Assembly (NCBI RefSeq): GCF_023101765.2
Contig: NC_064236.1
Coordinates: 19,990,993 to 20,054,992, forward strand
DNA length: 64,000 bases
Source of the DNA: Spodoptera frugiperda
Taxonomy: Eukaryota; Arthropoda; Insecta; Lepidoptera; Noctuidae
Direction: 5' to 3'
A program made the position numbers and the translations under genes. Numbering within the stretch: position 1 is the first letter of the stretch; the number at the start of each line of letters is the position of its first letter. The notes beneath the pieces are model-generated. The model was not told the origin of the DNA. It did not search any database and saw only the letters and a list, made by a program, of their open reading frames with translations. Of the stretch, positions 51,801 to 58,790 are shown one piece after another.

Positions 51801-52933
51801 ACCATGCTTCAGTACCGCCGGCCCGACTAGTATGGTACCATGGCCGCGTAGAAAACCGGCGTAAAAGCACTTACGTTGTGTTTCGCCGTGAGAGAGGTTA
51901 CGAGAGGCCCATCCCTAATCACCAATCCCTAAAAGGCTGGTAACGTATTTGTAACTCCTTTGTTGTTACGTAGATACATGGGTAGCACTTATCATCAGGT
52001 AGGTGATCCGTCTGCTCATTGCTTGTAAAAACGAATTTGTGTGTCAGGAGACAGATAAGAAGCGCTTAGGGAGTGGAACTCCTCGCCGGAGTCTGTGTTT
52101 CCTGGTGGGTATAACCTGGGTGTCTTCAAGGCCCGAGTGAATAGGTTGCTTATGGGCAGACGTGCTCCATCTTAGGCCGCATCATCACTTACCATCAGGT
52201 GAGATAGCGGCCAAACGTCGACCCATCAAATGTAAAAAAATTAAATAAAAAATTTAAAAAACGGTCCCCAAACGCGACGTATTATTTTTAGAATTATTAA
52301 TAGATTCTTAGGTACTTTAACATTGAGTTTCTTTTATTATTTTTTTACTTTTTAAAGGGAAATTACTTAAGTTGTTGTGTCGGGGGTTTTTAAATTTTTT
52401 TTTTATTTCATACTTTTTATAGGTAGGTCAGTTTATGTTAGACTTTAGTATATTATAATATAATAACTTTAATTTAGATTCTTGTTAAGGTATAAATTAC
52501 ATTTAAGGTCAAGCTCGTTCGCTTTTTTTGACTTATTAATTACTAATTTTTGTTTCTACATATAAGTAGGCTAAAGATTACATTGGTGCAAGATTTTTTG
52601 TTTATAATAAACTTATATTAAAAATTTTATATTTTTGTTATTAAATTTTTAATTTAATAATTATTATTTTTTTAATTTTTATTTAATTTTTTATTTATGT
52701 TAATAAGACAAAATAATATCTTTCAATAACTTCTTTCATTGCGGTTTAATTTGAGACCTCATCCCTGTATATTTGCAGACCTTCGGCTAATCTCCCCACT
52801 TTCACCGCCCATAACTTTAAAACGGCTTAACCGATTTTCCTCAAACATGTCTAAGAACACTCGCATGTAAGTCCCCTTTCATACGAAAAAAACTAAATTG
52901 AAATCACTGCATCCGTTTGGGAGTTATGATGCC

Positions 52934-53000
<67 letters not shown>

Positions 53001-53246
53001 CGTCAAACTTATAACACCCCTCTTTTTGCGTCGGGGGTTAAAAAGGGCTGAAGACTACTTTTATTTCTTGGCCACACTGACGAAGCGGCGATTAATAAAT
53101 AGTATGTTCTAAGCCATTAATCATCCCCATTTGTGCAGGTCCGTGATGAGATGCGCACCAACGGCGTGGAACCGGAGGAGCACCCCGACTCCCCCAACGA
53201 CAACGGAAATTGCACCAGCAACGCGTTCTACACCGAATACGTGTAG
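18605..53246 (+). CDS. Membrane (renal-type) dipeptidase, 5'-partial, eight exons
   Basis: Exons 18605-18737, 21971-22127, 33034-33088, 40934-41110, 41590-41674, 48635-48710, 48976-49114 and 53139-53246 join in frame (930 nt, 309 aa plus stop) with GT/AG borders. The product aligns along its length with mammalian DPEP1, a binuclear zinc enzyme that cleaves dipeptides and, in mammals, leukotriene D4 and cystinyl-bis-glycine. Visible ligands are Glu in IGIEGGHS, His in IVDLSHVG, His in VVFTHSS and Asp in GIGGDFDG; the His in LTLTHTCNTPW is also kept. Missing are the signal peptide and the first zinc motif (expected DGHND), about 80-100 residues. The protein stops at FYTEYV with no hydrophobic tail, so the usual GPI anchor is absent. 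Introns reach 10.9 kb and are rich in transposon remnants. Confidence 0.93.
19497..19650 (-). mobile_element. R1-like non-LTR 3' tail fragment
   Basis: The minus strand matches the 3' UTR of the element at 42434-43187: CTCCGGCTCGAAAAACAGGA, GGAACGGGGTGGTTATTAGTC, CCCTCTCGCCTCGCCC, ending in a short A run (plus T run at 19498-19505). It contains only the tail, heavily 5'-truncated. Confidence 0.8.
21745..21857 (+). repeat. SINE 3' fragment
   Basis: Decayed match to the SINE at 12647: GGCACGGATTCTGGAA, then TCATCTCTGCTTACATCTTCGG, ending AAAAGACGTGATGTTATA. Only the 3' half is recognisable. Confidence 0.5.
21971..22127 (+). CDS. Dipeptidase exon B (bridging Glu)
   Basis: Acceptor TTTATCAG, donor CCATG|GTAAGT, phase 1 in and phase 2 out. 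Encodes ASLIGIEGGHSIANSLGVLR, with the bridging zinc-ligand Glu, and YMTLTHTCNTPW. Confidence 0.94.
22128..28770 (+). other. Dipeptidase intron B-C, first part
   Basis: No exon recognised. Holds an (AC)n run near 23536, a 14-bp palindrome GGTCACCGGTGACC at 25788-25801, a GC-rich patch at 26080, and the 27744 minisatellite. Confidence 0.45.
27744..27799 (+). repeat. 8-bp minisatellite ACGTACCR x7
   Basis: Seven perfect tandem units ACGTACC followed by A or G, in the order A,G,A,G,G,G,A. Short frames across it (YRRTDVPT) are a by-product of the repeat, not evidence of coding. Confidence 0.9.
28771..29173. mobile_element. MITE with long terminal inverted repeats and TA duplication
   Basis: About 75-bp imperfect terminal inverted repeats starting TACAATGTGATAGG (28773) and ending in its complement (29171). 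Conserved GTGGGACTTCTAAC and CTACATCTAATTTTATCGAC occur on both sides. It is flanked by TA (28771-28772, 29172-29173), which fits the Tc1/mariner superfamily. Interior about 250 bp, AT-rich, non-coding, with a G6 run. Confidence 0.8.
29975..30110 (+). repeat. SINE fragment
   Basis: Decayed copy of the SINE at 12647: CGATTACCGGGTCGAGC near the B box, TTTCTCAGTAGCACGGAAAATG, and ACCACATGCGACT. No target duplication seen. Confidence 0.5.
30111..33033 (+). other. Dipeptidase intron B-C, last part
   Basis: No gene seen. Contains an 8-bp tandem repeat at 31209 and a CpG-rich block at about 32760-32900. Confidence 0.45.
31209..31248 (+). repeat. 8-bp tandem repeat MTGGCGGG x5
   Basis: Five units: CTGGCGGG twice, then ATGGCGGG three times. 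G-rich on the plus strand with regularly spaced GGG triplets, so it could form a G-quadruplex. Confidence 0.85.
33034..33088 (+). CDS. Dipeptidase exon C (55-nt microexon-like)
   Basis: Acceptor CCTTTCAG, donor GAG|GTAAGC. Completes Trp and encodes ADSSNEAPVANGLTEFGE (DPEP1 has SQGLSPFGQ at this place). Short, but the phase fits both neighbours and the loop is expected here. The upstream intron is 10.9 kb, with a GC-rich patch at 32760-32900. Confidence 0.85.
33089..36002 (+). other. Dipeptidase intron C-D, first part
   Basis: No exon recognised; contains the 34344 hairpin. Confidence 0.45.
34344..34393. repeat. Perfect 20-bp inverted repeat (hairpin)
   Basis: ACAAGTAATCCATTGCTCAG at 34344-34363, a 10-nt loop, and its exact complement at 34374-34393. 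Lies in a dipeptidase intron. Could be the core of a MITE or a foldback. Confidence 0.85.
36003..37410 (+). repeat. Cluster of three related insect interspersed repeats
   Basis: Three units end in similar tails: GTACAGAATTGACC..TCTACAGATTTATTATAA at about 36384 and 36940, and a decayed form at 37368. Each is preceded by an ACATACAGACAGACAG-type segment and TTTGGGTTYGRYATCGA-like text. The first is followed by a (TGAA)n run (36418-36446), the second contains (CAGA)n (36829-36862). Typical of non-LTR retrotransposon 3' ends; no ORF remains. Confidence 0.65.
37411..40933 (+). other. Dipeptidase intron C-D, last part
   Basis: No gene recognised. Inverted CAATCAGAG-type segments occur at 39693-39730, and a very GC-rich patch lies at about 40375-40420. 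Confidence 0.45.
40934..41110 (+). CDS. Dipeptidase exon D (two His ligands)
   Basis: Acceptor TTTGTCTGCAG, donor CTG|GTTCGT, phase 0 both sides. Encodes VREMNRLGMIVDLSHVG and APVVFTHSSVYSLC followed by NVPDDI, carrying two zinc-ligand histidines. The exon is markedly GC-rich compared with the introns. Confidence 0.95.
41590..41674 (+). CDS. Dipeptidase exon E
   Basis: Acceptor GTCCACAG, donor GCCG|GTAAGT, phase 0 in and 1 out. Encodes KENGGIIMVNFFPDFVKC, matching DPEP1 SLVMVNFYNNYISC, then ATISDVA. Confidence 0.93.
41675..42418 (+). other. Dipeptidase intron E-F, start
   Basis: No feature recognised before the R1-like insertion. Confidence 0.4.
42434..43185 (+). mobile_element. R1-like non-LTR retrotransposon, 5'-truncated
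   Basis: Only the 3' end of ORF2, the 3' UTR and a poly(A) tail are present. It is flanked by a perfect 15-bp target duplication AAGTAAAATGTTCAT (42419-42433 and 43186-43200), so the truncation happened at insertion. Translation gives the C-terminal reverse-transcriptase extension with a Cys/His motif. It is strongly GC-rich and inserted in a dipeptidase intron in sense orientation. Confidence 0.9.
42440..42879 (+). pseudogene. C-terminal fragment of R1-clade ORF2
   Basis: The frame reads LFEEWLERRHGVLTYRLTQV, then GSFGRFLFLIGREETPGCHH and VEHTVAVCPAW, ending RRGSRDDLRPP. The C-X2-C...H...C cluster after the reverse transcriptase domain is typical of R1-clade elements. Endonuclease and polymerase domains are absent through 5' truncation. 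Confidence 0.82.
43244..43276. repeat. Perfect 14-bp hairpin
   Basis: TACTCCACATAGAA, 5-nt loop CCAAA, then TTCTATGTGGAGTA. It lies 44 bp past the R1-like target duplication. Confidence 0.8.
44100..44216 (-). repeat. Interspersed lepidopteran repeat, fragment
   Basis: On the minus strand: GATCACCTGATAGTAAGAGATCA, CGCCCATGGACAGCCG and AATGCGTTGCCGACC, the same pattern as at 17558. It abuts the MITE at 44217. Confidence 0.6.
44217..44345. mobile_element. Palindromic MITE, about 129 bp
   Basis: Imperfect inverted repeats spanning nearly the whole element: TTAGTACGAGTTTGTGTTAC against the complement of GTAAAGCAAACACGTACTAA, extending to CTCTAATTGG / CCAATCAGAG around a short centre. A TA occurs at both borders. 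Too small to code. Confidence 0.75.
45119..45806 (-). mobile_element. IS630/Tc1/mariner-type transposon, deletion derivative
   Basis: Perfect 33-bp inverted repeats beginning GGGTGTCCCAACAAGAACGC (45121-45153 and 45772-45804). A TA lies two bases outside each (45117-45118, 45807-45808), the duplication expected for this superfamily. The minus strand inside encodes the remains of a DDE-type transposase. Confidence 0.85.
45121..45640 (-). pseudogene. Broken transposase of the IS630/Tc1-like element
   Basis: Minus-strand frame with LEGMWFQQDSATCHTA (second catalytic Asp context), then GDQNWPP, an in-frame stop, SCDLSTLDFFLWGFLKSMVY and ASKPTTTQALKRKLDAV. This is the familiar end of insect mariner-like transposases (DLTPLDFFLWG). 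The N-terminal DNA-binding half and the first Asp are missing. Confidence 0.75.
45893..46020 (+). repeat. Interspersed lepidopteran repeat, fragment
   Basis: ACGAGCAGATGGATCATCTGAT through GTAACAAATGTGTTGCTGGC to GATTTGAGGAG, a diverged copy of the family at 17558. Confidence 0.55.
46021..47118 (+). other. Dipeptidase intron E-F, middle
   Basis: A GC-rich block at about 46560-46740 has overlapping short frames in three frames, without codon evidence or recognisable product. Nothing else seen. Confidence 0.4.
47119..48005 (-). mobile_element. Jockey/CR1-like non-LTR retrotransposon 3' end
   Basis: Minus strand: a reverse-transcriptase C-terminal frame from about 48005, stop at 47271, about 150 bp of 3' UTR and a poly(A) tail (plus T run at about 47120-47139). 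Translation has YLGLIIDDKFNWSHHIERVC, LYYALADSHIQYGLSSYG and LNLQHKILKTIV, the fingerprint of this region in Jockey-type elements. The upstream domains are gone. The frame is open over 240 codons, so the copy is not old. It is antisense to the dipeptidase. Confidence 0.85.
48635..48710 (+). CDS. Dipeptidase exon F (GGDFDG)
   Basis: Acceptor TGTCAACAG, donor AACAG|GTAACA, phase 1 in and 2 out. Encodes EHFHYIKRMVGADYVGIGG followed by DFDGVN; the Asp of GGDFDG is the family's active-site carboxylate. Confidence 0.94.
48976..49114 (+). CDS. Dipeptidase exon G
   Basis: Acceptor TTACGGCAG, donor GAAG|GTGTGT, phase 2 in and 0 out. Encodes VPRGLEDVSRYPELFAELL (DPEP1 VPEGLEDVSKYPDLIAELL), then NLAGLNMLRVM. 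Confidence 0.95.
49115..50282 (+). other. Dipeptidase intron G-H, first part
   Basis: No gene or repeat recognised. Confidence 0.4.
50283..50460 (+). repeat. Interspersed lepidopteran repeat, copy
   Basis: AAACGAGCAGACGGATCACC, GATGGTGAGCAATCGTTGCC, TGCATTGCCGGC and GGGGTAATTGGGCCC; same family as 17558, 3'-truncated. Confidence 0.7.
50780..50952 (+). repeat. Interspersed repeat with non-LTR-like tail
   Basis: CAGCTGCACCCGCGGTACCG, GTCCTATGTGTTATTCTAGACC, TTCCAAATTTTAACCCGATC, ending GCATTTATAATATTAGTAAG. Shares segments with 51176-51250 and 58671-58790. A common insect LINE-derived 3' end; no ORF. Confidence 0.6.
51251..51540 (+). repeat. Interspersed lepidopteran repeat, near-complete copy
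   Basis: AAACGAGCAGATGAATTACC through CGCCCATGGACAA, GTGCGTTGCCGG, AACCTCACTCACACAACGC and CATTCGTGCCG. The counterpart of the copy at 17558, showing a shared length near 290 bp. Confidence 0.7.
51855..52030 (-). repeat. Interspersed lepidopteran repeat, inverted fragment
   Basis: The minus strand contains GAGCAGACGGATCACCTACC, the CCCATG-type centre and GTTACCAGCC. Diverged copy of the family at 17558. Confidence 0.5.
52031..52255 (+). mobile_element. Jockey-like non-LTR 3' end fragment
   Basis: The plus frame reads WNSSPESVFPGGYNLGVFKA and then RVNRLLMGRRAPS with a stop, the usual end of ORF2 in lepidopteran Jockey-type elements. A short 3' UTR (CGGCCAAACGTCGACCCATC) and an A-rich tail follow. 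Confidence 0.75.
52377..53046 (+). repeat. AT-rich interspersed repeat with (GACA)n
   Basis: Bounded by similar GTGTCGGGGGTTTTTAAA (about 52377) and GCGTCGGGGGTTAAAAAG (about 53029). Contains CGGCTTAACCGATTTTCCTC-like text and a 67-bp (CAGA)n microsatellite (52935-53001). It ends about 90 bp before the last dipeptidase exon. Confidence 0.5.
53139..53246 (+). CDS. Dipeptidase exon H (C-terminus, no GPI tail)
   Basis: Acceptor TTTGTGCAG; encodes VRDEMRTNGVEPEEHPDSP and an end GNCTSNAFYTEYV with TAG at 53244-53246. The Cys matches the conserved C-terminal cysteine region (DPEP1 GSCRTHYGY). There is no hydrophobic GPI signal. Confidence 0.93.
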   Translation, partial: VRDEMRTNGVEPEEHPDSPNDNGNCTSNAFYTEYV

Positions 53247-56200
53247 ATCGATCCCACACCACACACGACTGCATAATATTTCAACTTTATTTCTATACAA
53301 AGAGAATTGAAAGTGGCTTGTCAATTTAATGATTTTCACTTATAAAAAATCGAGATAATTCCAACTAAACTCCAAGATATCGTTAATTGATAAGCCTTTG
53401 TGTTAGGAATGTTTTCCAAATGTGTTGGCGGGTCTGAACGGCCACTGTAGGCATTTTTTGTTCGAAATATAGAAATGTATTTGAAATGTGCAGCCGCGTC
53501 CGTACCGTCACTGGACCGTGCGTTCAATCCGACAGTTTGATTCCAATTGATGCGTGTTTAACATGATAAATGTCGTTGTATCAATAAGCGAGCCTCCGCA
53601 CTTGTATCGGTGTTTGCTTAGCGCAGCGCACGCTTTGTCAGCGTCCGACAGTCACACACTTTTATTTTATTCCAATCTCAAATTTAATAATACATATTAT
53701 ATTTCAGCAAAATCAAATAAATTCAAATCGTATAGATTACTTTGTGAATTAAAGCAATTCCATTGAAATTAATTACTAATTCATTCATTATTCGATCTTA
53801 TTATAATAATTAATGTAATTTATACAATTTTGATAACGTTAATTAAAACGATTTGGTCCTTTATCCGATCCCAATATTTAATGAAATTTAACTAAATTAT
53901 GAATCTGTTTACATTTGCTGAATGTTATTGCTGCGAACATTGCTGAGCAGGCCGTGCGTTACCGGACAAGTGTGGAGAATCTATAACCGATGACGTATTT
54001 ACGTCGATATGTGTCTGTTTAGTTATTATTCGAGTAGCTGTTGTCATATTTCACAAGTTGGCTGCGGGACTTCATTCACCACCAATTCAAACACGATTTT
54101 GTCAACCCACGCGACAAAGGCATCCCAACTTACAAGTAATGATTCGGTAAATAATGCAAGCGACGAGCCTTTGAAAGTTTATAACAAGAGATCCAAGTTT
54201 ACAGTTTAAAGTTCATAAATTCATCGGAGCAGAGATCTGAACCAGGCGCAAGATCTCTTTATTACAGTAGCCGGAACGTTTAAGACAATTAAGCGAATTA
54301 AGTGCAAGTAAGACTTAAGTTGCATTCAACTGACTGCCCTTTTATTTTCAAACTTAACTGAAAAATGAGGCAAACGTTTAAAGTATGAATAATTGCATAA
54401 AAGTTTCGTTTAATGGGAAAATTTTGTATATATTTGCATATCGTTAACTCGAACTCTGTATGACTGTAGGGGGAGGTGGCGGCTACTACACTATAGCGTC
54501 ATACGTCAGTACCACCCCAGATCTGTTAGAGTGAGGCCCCCGCCTGCGGCCCACTCAGTTTCCAATTTCACTTCGATCCAATTATTCGAAATCATAGTAA
54601 TCGAGACTCCACCAAATTCAATTTAACAGCAAATTAGCTGCTATCAATGTTCTAGGCTATATATATTGTGCAACTTGAATACTATATCACACGCACATAG
54701 ATCAGTGGTCGCCATTTCAAAATGTTAATGCTATTTAGAATTCCTTTCATTCAAGTTAATCCGAACAAAAGCGTCGTATATTGACTGTATCACCGATACT
54801 ATGTCCAATCATTTAGCCACTAAAGGAACCGCACTTTAACAAAAATGGACGTTAATTTAATGTGTTTTAACAATGTTTCGATATGGCTCTTCCAACTTCA
54901 TTACTTTGCATAAACAATCGAAATGTTAATGATTGGAAGTTTGTGTGCGAGAGCTTGGCTCCGGGCGGTGACAAGTTTACTGCTTCAATATTAGCCAGTG
55001 CCAAGTAAGTTTGTCGCGGGGTTTAACGAGAGCGTCTTGGTGACACCGCGCGCTGCGAGAGTGCGCCCCGTACTTAGGAGTGTGTCTGTCTCTGCGGCCG
55101 CTGGGTGTTCGGCAATACGTCGCTTGTGAGATATGGCGACAGTTTGTATGTCGTAACTGTTTAGATAATCAAAATATATGTCATGTAATAAATGTTGTAG
55201 CTGCATGGTAGGTGTAACATTGTGGACTGTGCACTTCTTCCTTCTTTACAACTAAGCTGATTGTGTTCACATATCACACCCCCCCCTTTCACCTCCACTC
55301 TTTCTGATAATACGACTTCTGTCTCTCTTATGTTCTCCTTCTATTTTCCTAAGGTTGCATTATCAGGGGAGTAATTTAGATAGAGAACTCAAAATTGGAA
55401 TTAAATGGAAGGCTCGAGTGCGAGAGAAGTAAATTTAACTGGGTAAATAGAGAAATGTAACAAAAATATTTTATTTTACTATTGTAATTTAAAATAAAAA
55501 TAAAAGGTTCGATCTAGGGACGTAGGTAGAGAATAAAATTTGTAAAAAGACATTTTACTAAATAAAAAGCGTAACGTTTGTTTTACGACGTCGGCTGTTA
55601 TATTGTTTGGTGTTACTTACATTCCATTGAGGAATTGAAAGTTCCTCGCGTGTTCACGGCAACATGCGAGGCACGCCGTCAGTGTTCTGACGCAGTATGA
55701 GTTCGTTATGGATTCGTTCTCTTCGTTGTTATATAACGTAATATTTTGTAGTTTACTTGTAATTAATATAACTAAGTTAACATATTTTTACATGTACGGT
55801 ATGTAAAGATGTCGCTCATCACGTTATGTTCCACGTACTTCGGACGAGAGTGGACGAGGCTGTGCGAGCGCGTGACGGCCGGTGTGAGCCCGGGCTGCCG
55901 GCGCCGGCACGGACCGGCTCCCGCGCTCACAACGCTCATCATTTTCGCTTTCAAGTTTGCAAGCATTAAATGCGAGCGGATCAGAGCTGAGCTGAATGAG
56001 AGCACAAAGCCTCGAGTCGCCGGACACGCGCCGGACACGTGCCGGACGCAGCAATTGTCCGGGAAGCGTCGGAGTCCATCCGACACGGTCCGACTATGTA
56101 AGCTAAAAGCTAGTATACAATGTAGCGTAAGGTCTAAACTTGTGATGGAGATCGTTGTGCCAAAAATGACCTAAACTTTTTATAACTTCTTACACAGTTT

Positions 56201-58670
56201 CATATTAAAACTGTACCTTTCATTTTTTTTTATAATTTTTGTAGTAAAACGGCTACCAGTGCCACGAGGAGGGAAACGAATAATGTTTGTAACCTAGACT
56301 TGAGTTGATTTGTCATTCGGACAATAATACCATCCACTTTAAATGAAATGCTGTGAATTTCTCGATGTATATTTAAATATAACTTTAATATATGATGTGA
56401 AAGAACGACTATTTCTTATAAATTGTGACTGAACGATTTTTGAACCTATACTCAACTATAAACTAAGGAATTTCGTCTAAAATCTGGCTGTTATTTTGTG
56501 GTTCTTTTATCTATTTTACATACAATCATGTAATCAAGCGCACACTCGGTACTCATTACACGGACGCGACTGGGTGAGGGCGAGCGCAGCGACGCTAGCG
56601 AGCCAGCAGCTCCGCGGCGGCGGCCGACATATACTTCTATCGTGACTCGGTACATTACAGCGTGTATTGTTGAAAGACTCCCACAAAATGTCCCAAACAC
56701 AATATACCTATCTATAATACGAGCTTGAAACCGAATTCCCGACGTGTGCGCTTGAGCCGAGTTGTGTGGCGCGTTGCTGCGTGTTCAGCTCGACTGATAA
56801 CACTATCACTGTTTACTTACCTATACATACTCCCCCCTCCGAAGCCTGTATTACTTCGGAGGGCCTCATCACTTCCTTCACTGTCTTCCCCGTTTAGCAA
56901 AGCGCCAGGCAACTGTATACTGGACTATTTACATATTTATTACACTAGATAACCAATAAACACGTTTGCTGTAATCTAAAATGTTGTTTTATTTCACTAA
57001 ACCTTATTGAACAGAGGAATCTGTACATAAAGAAAATATCTGAACTAAAATATTTGCCGTGAATATTCGATCAAAAGGATGTGCCATGGTATTCGAACCA
57101 CGACAGAGCGGATCATAGGTTTTACGTCGAAACCTCACAGGTACAAGCAGCTTTACACGTACTACAACACAGACATGAAATACTCGGACGTAAACAGAAA
57201 TATTCAATATCATGCATACAACATACGCTCCGAAAAATTGCATGAAAACCCATTGAAAAAAATTCGTACATTTTTCATTTAAACTGCAACATTCCCAAAA
57301 TGAATGTATACCGAGGCGCGGTTAATGCGTACTTTGAAGAGATACACTTCAAAAAGTATTGTCTAAAAGCAAAATAATCATGAAATATACTCGTACGAGC
57401 CCGCCAGCCAGCGCACCGCGCACGGTGTGTGCGACACTAGTCACTCGCTACATGAGCACACACTCTTTTATTTCGTGCGGATCTCGTGTTCACAGGAGAT
57501 TATCGCACGTCGCTTTGCACGCCTCCTACGTTCTGATATCCATCTACTAATTGAATGGGTTGTTGTAATAATTTCACGCATAAATTAATTCAAACATTTT
57601 ACATAATAAATGCATAATCAGTAGAACAGTTAACGATAACCACGAACCAGTCCGCCCCATTGGATTTGTAGGATTTGAACCTTTTGTCAAACAGTTAAAC
57701 TATTGCTTTTGGGTTGGGTTAAGCCAATTATTAACTTTTCTAATATTCACGCTGCTATTAAGTGATTGATCTAATAAGTCGTGAATGCTTAGCATTATTT
57801 AATTAAGTGTCTAGTAGCTCTAGATCAAGTGCGACTGTCGTCGAATCAATCTGTCGTTTCCCTGATTAAAGAAATGTGATCGACGAGTGATAACTGGATA
57901 TCATACCTACCAATTTTAAAATTGGGGCTCATAAGAGAACTAGAGAAAAGTTACTAAAATTATGTTGTAGCTTAATCATTTGGGAATCGAAAGTAAGTTA
58001 AATGCGGAGCAATTAAAAACAGTAAGACTAAAATAAAATACGTGGTACATCGTGCGGTGGACGACCGGGCACAGTTCGCCCACAAGGGAGCTGCTAAGAG
58101 CTTCTGATGGAAATTAAATGAACACGTTAGGCGCTCTGCTACTACGCCAGCAAGCGAAATTGGTCTGTTAACTCCTCCACCTTGACTTGAGAAGATAAAT
58201 ATGTCGCAACTATAGGTACAGTACCTCTTGCTAAAGATTTACCTATAGTAGGTCAACAATCTTCTATATAAATACAAGTATACACAATAATGTACACTGA
58301 ATGTAGTAAAAAACTGTAAAAAAAGTCTTAAACAACACTTGACAAAGACCCAATCAAAAATATGTGGTGCCACTTATATTTCCTTGAAAATATATAACTT
58401 CCACTCACATTCAATAAAACATACATATTGTGTCGATTTGTGCACGTACTTATAATATGAATGATAGTAATAAATATTGAAACACTATCAGTCTGTCCAA
58501 TTACATTGTTTAAACAAAGTCGGCAAGGGCCAACAGAGTGTTTGCAAGCTGCTGATTAAACTGACGGAACCCGAATACAGAAGTCATGTTAAATTAAATG
58601 ATATTTACTTATTATTAAATTGTTTAAACTGTTGATTCATTACTTACTGAAGTAGTGTTTACTTTATAAG
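53247..58670. other. 3' flank of the dipeptidase gene
   Basis: No gene established. GC-rich patches at 54950-55090, 55850-56100 and 56560-56620 could mark a promoter or untranslated exon. Frames on both strands there (e.g. 55809-56174) have no recognisable domain. Confidence 0.4.
53716..53721 (+). promoter_or_regulatory. Candidate poly(A) signal of the dipeptidase
   Basis: AATAAA about 470 bp after the stop, the first clear plus-strand copy seen. The surroundings are AT-rich, so support is weak. Confidence 0.3.
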
Positions 58671-58790
58671 TAACTAGCTTTTGCCAGCGGCTTCCCACCG
58701 AATAAAAAGTATCGTACGTGTTATTCCAGACCATAATATAGCCCTGTTCCAAATTTCATCCCAAACCCTTCAGCCGTTTTTAGTTTACGC
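58671..58790 (+). repeat. Interspersed repeat fragment
   Basis: TAACTAGCTTTTGCCAGCGG, AATAAAAAGTATCGTACGTG, TTATTCCAGACCATAATATA and AACCCTTCAGCCGTTTT; related to 50780. Confidence 0.6.

Noticed and set aside
52935..53001. Regular CAGA spacing considered as a CRISPR-like array
   Set aside because: Simple tetranucleotide microsatellite with no spacers, in an animal genome.
54009..54209. 66-codon Ser/Thr/Asn-rich frame
   Set aside because: Low-complexity composition only; no homology or neighbouring exon.
55809..56174. Open frames on both strands of a GC-rich patch
   Set aside because: Both strands are open, as expected from base composition; no domain recognised.
57065..57115. Minus-strand GGTTCGAATACC resembling a polymerase III B box
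   Set aside because: No matching A box or cloverleaf could be drawn, so neither a tRNA gene nor a SINE is supported.
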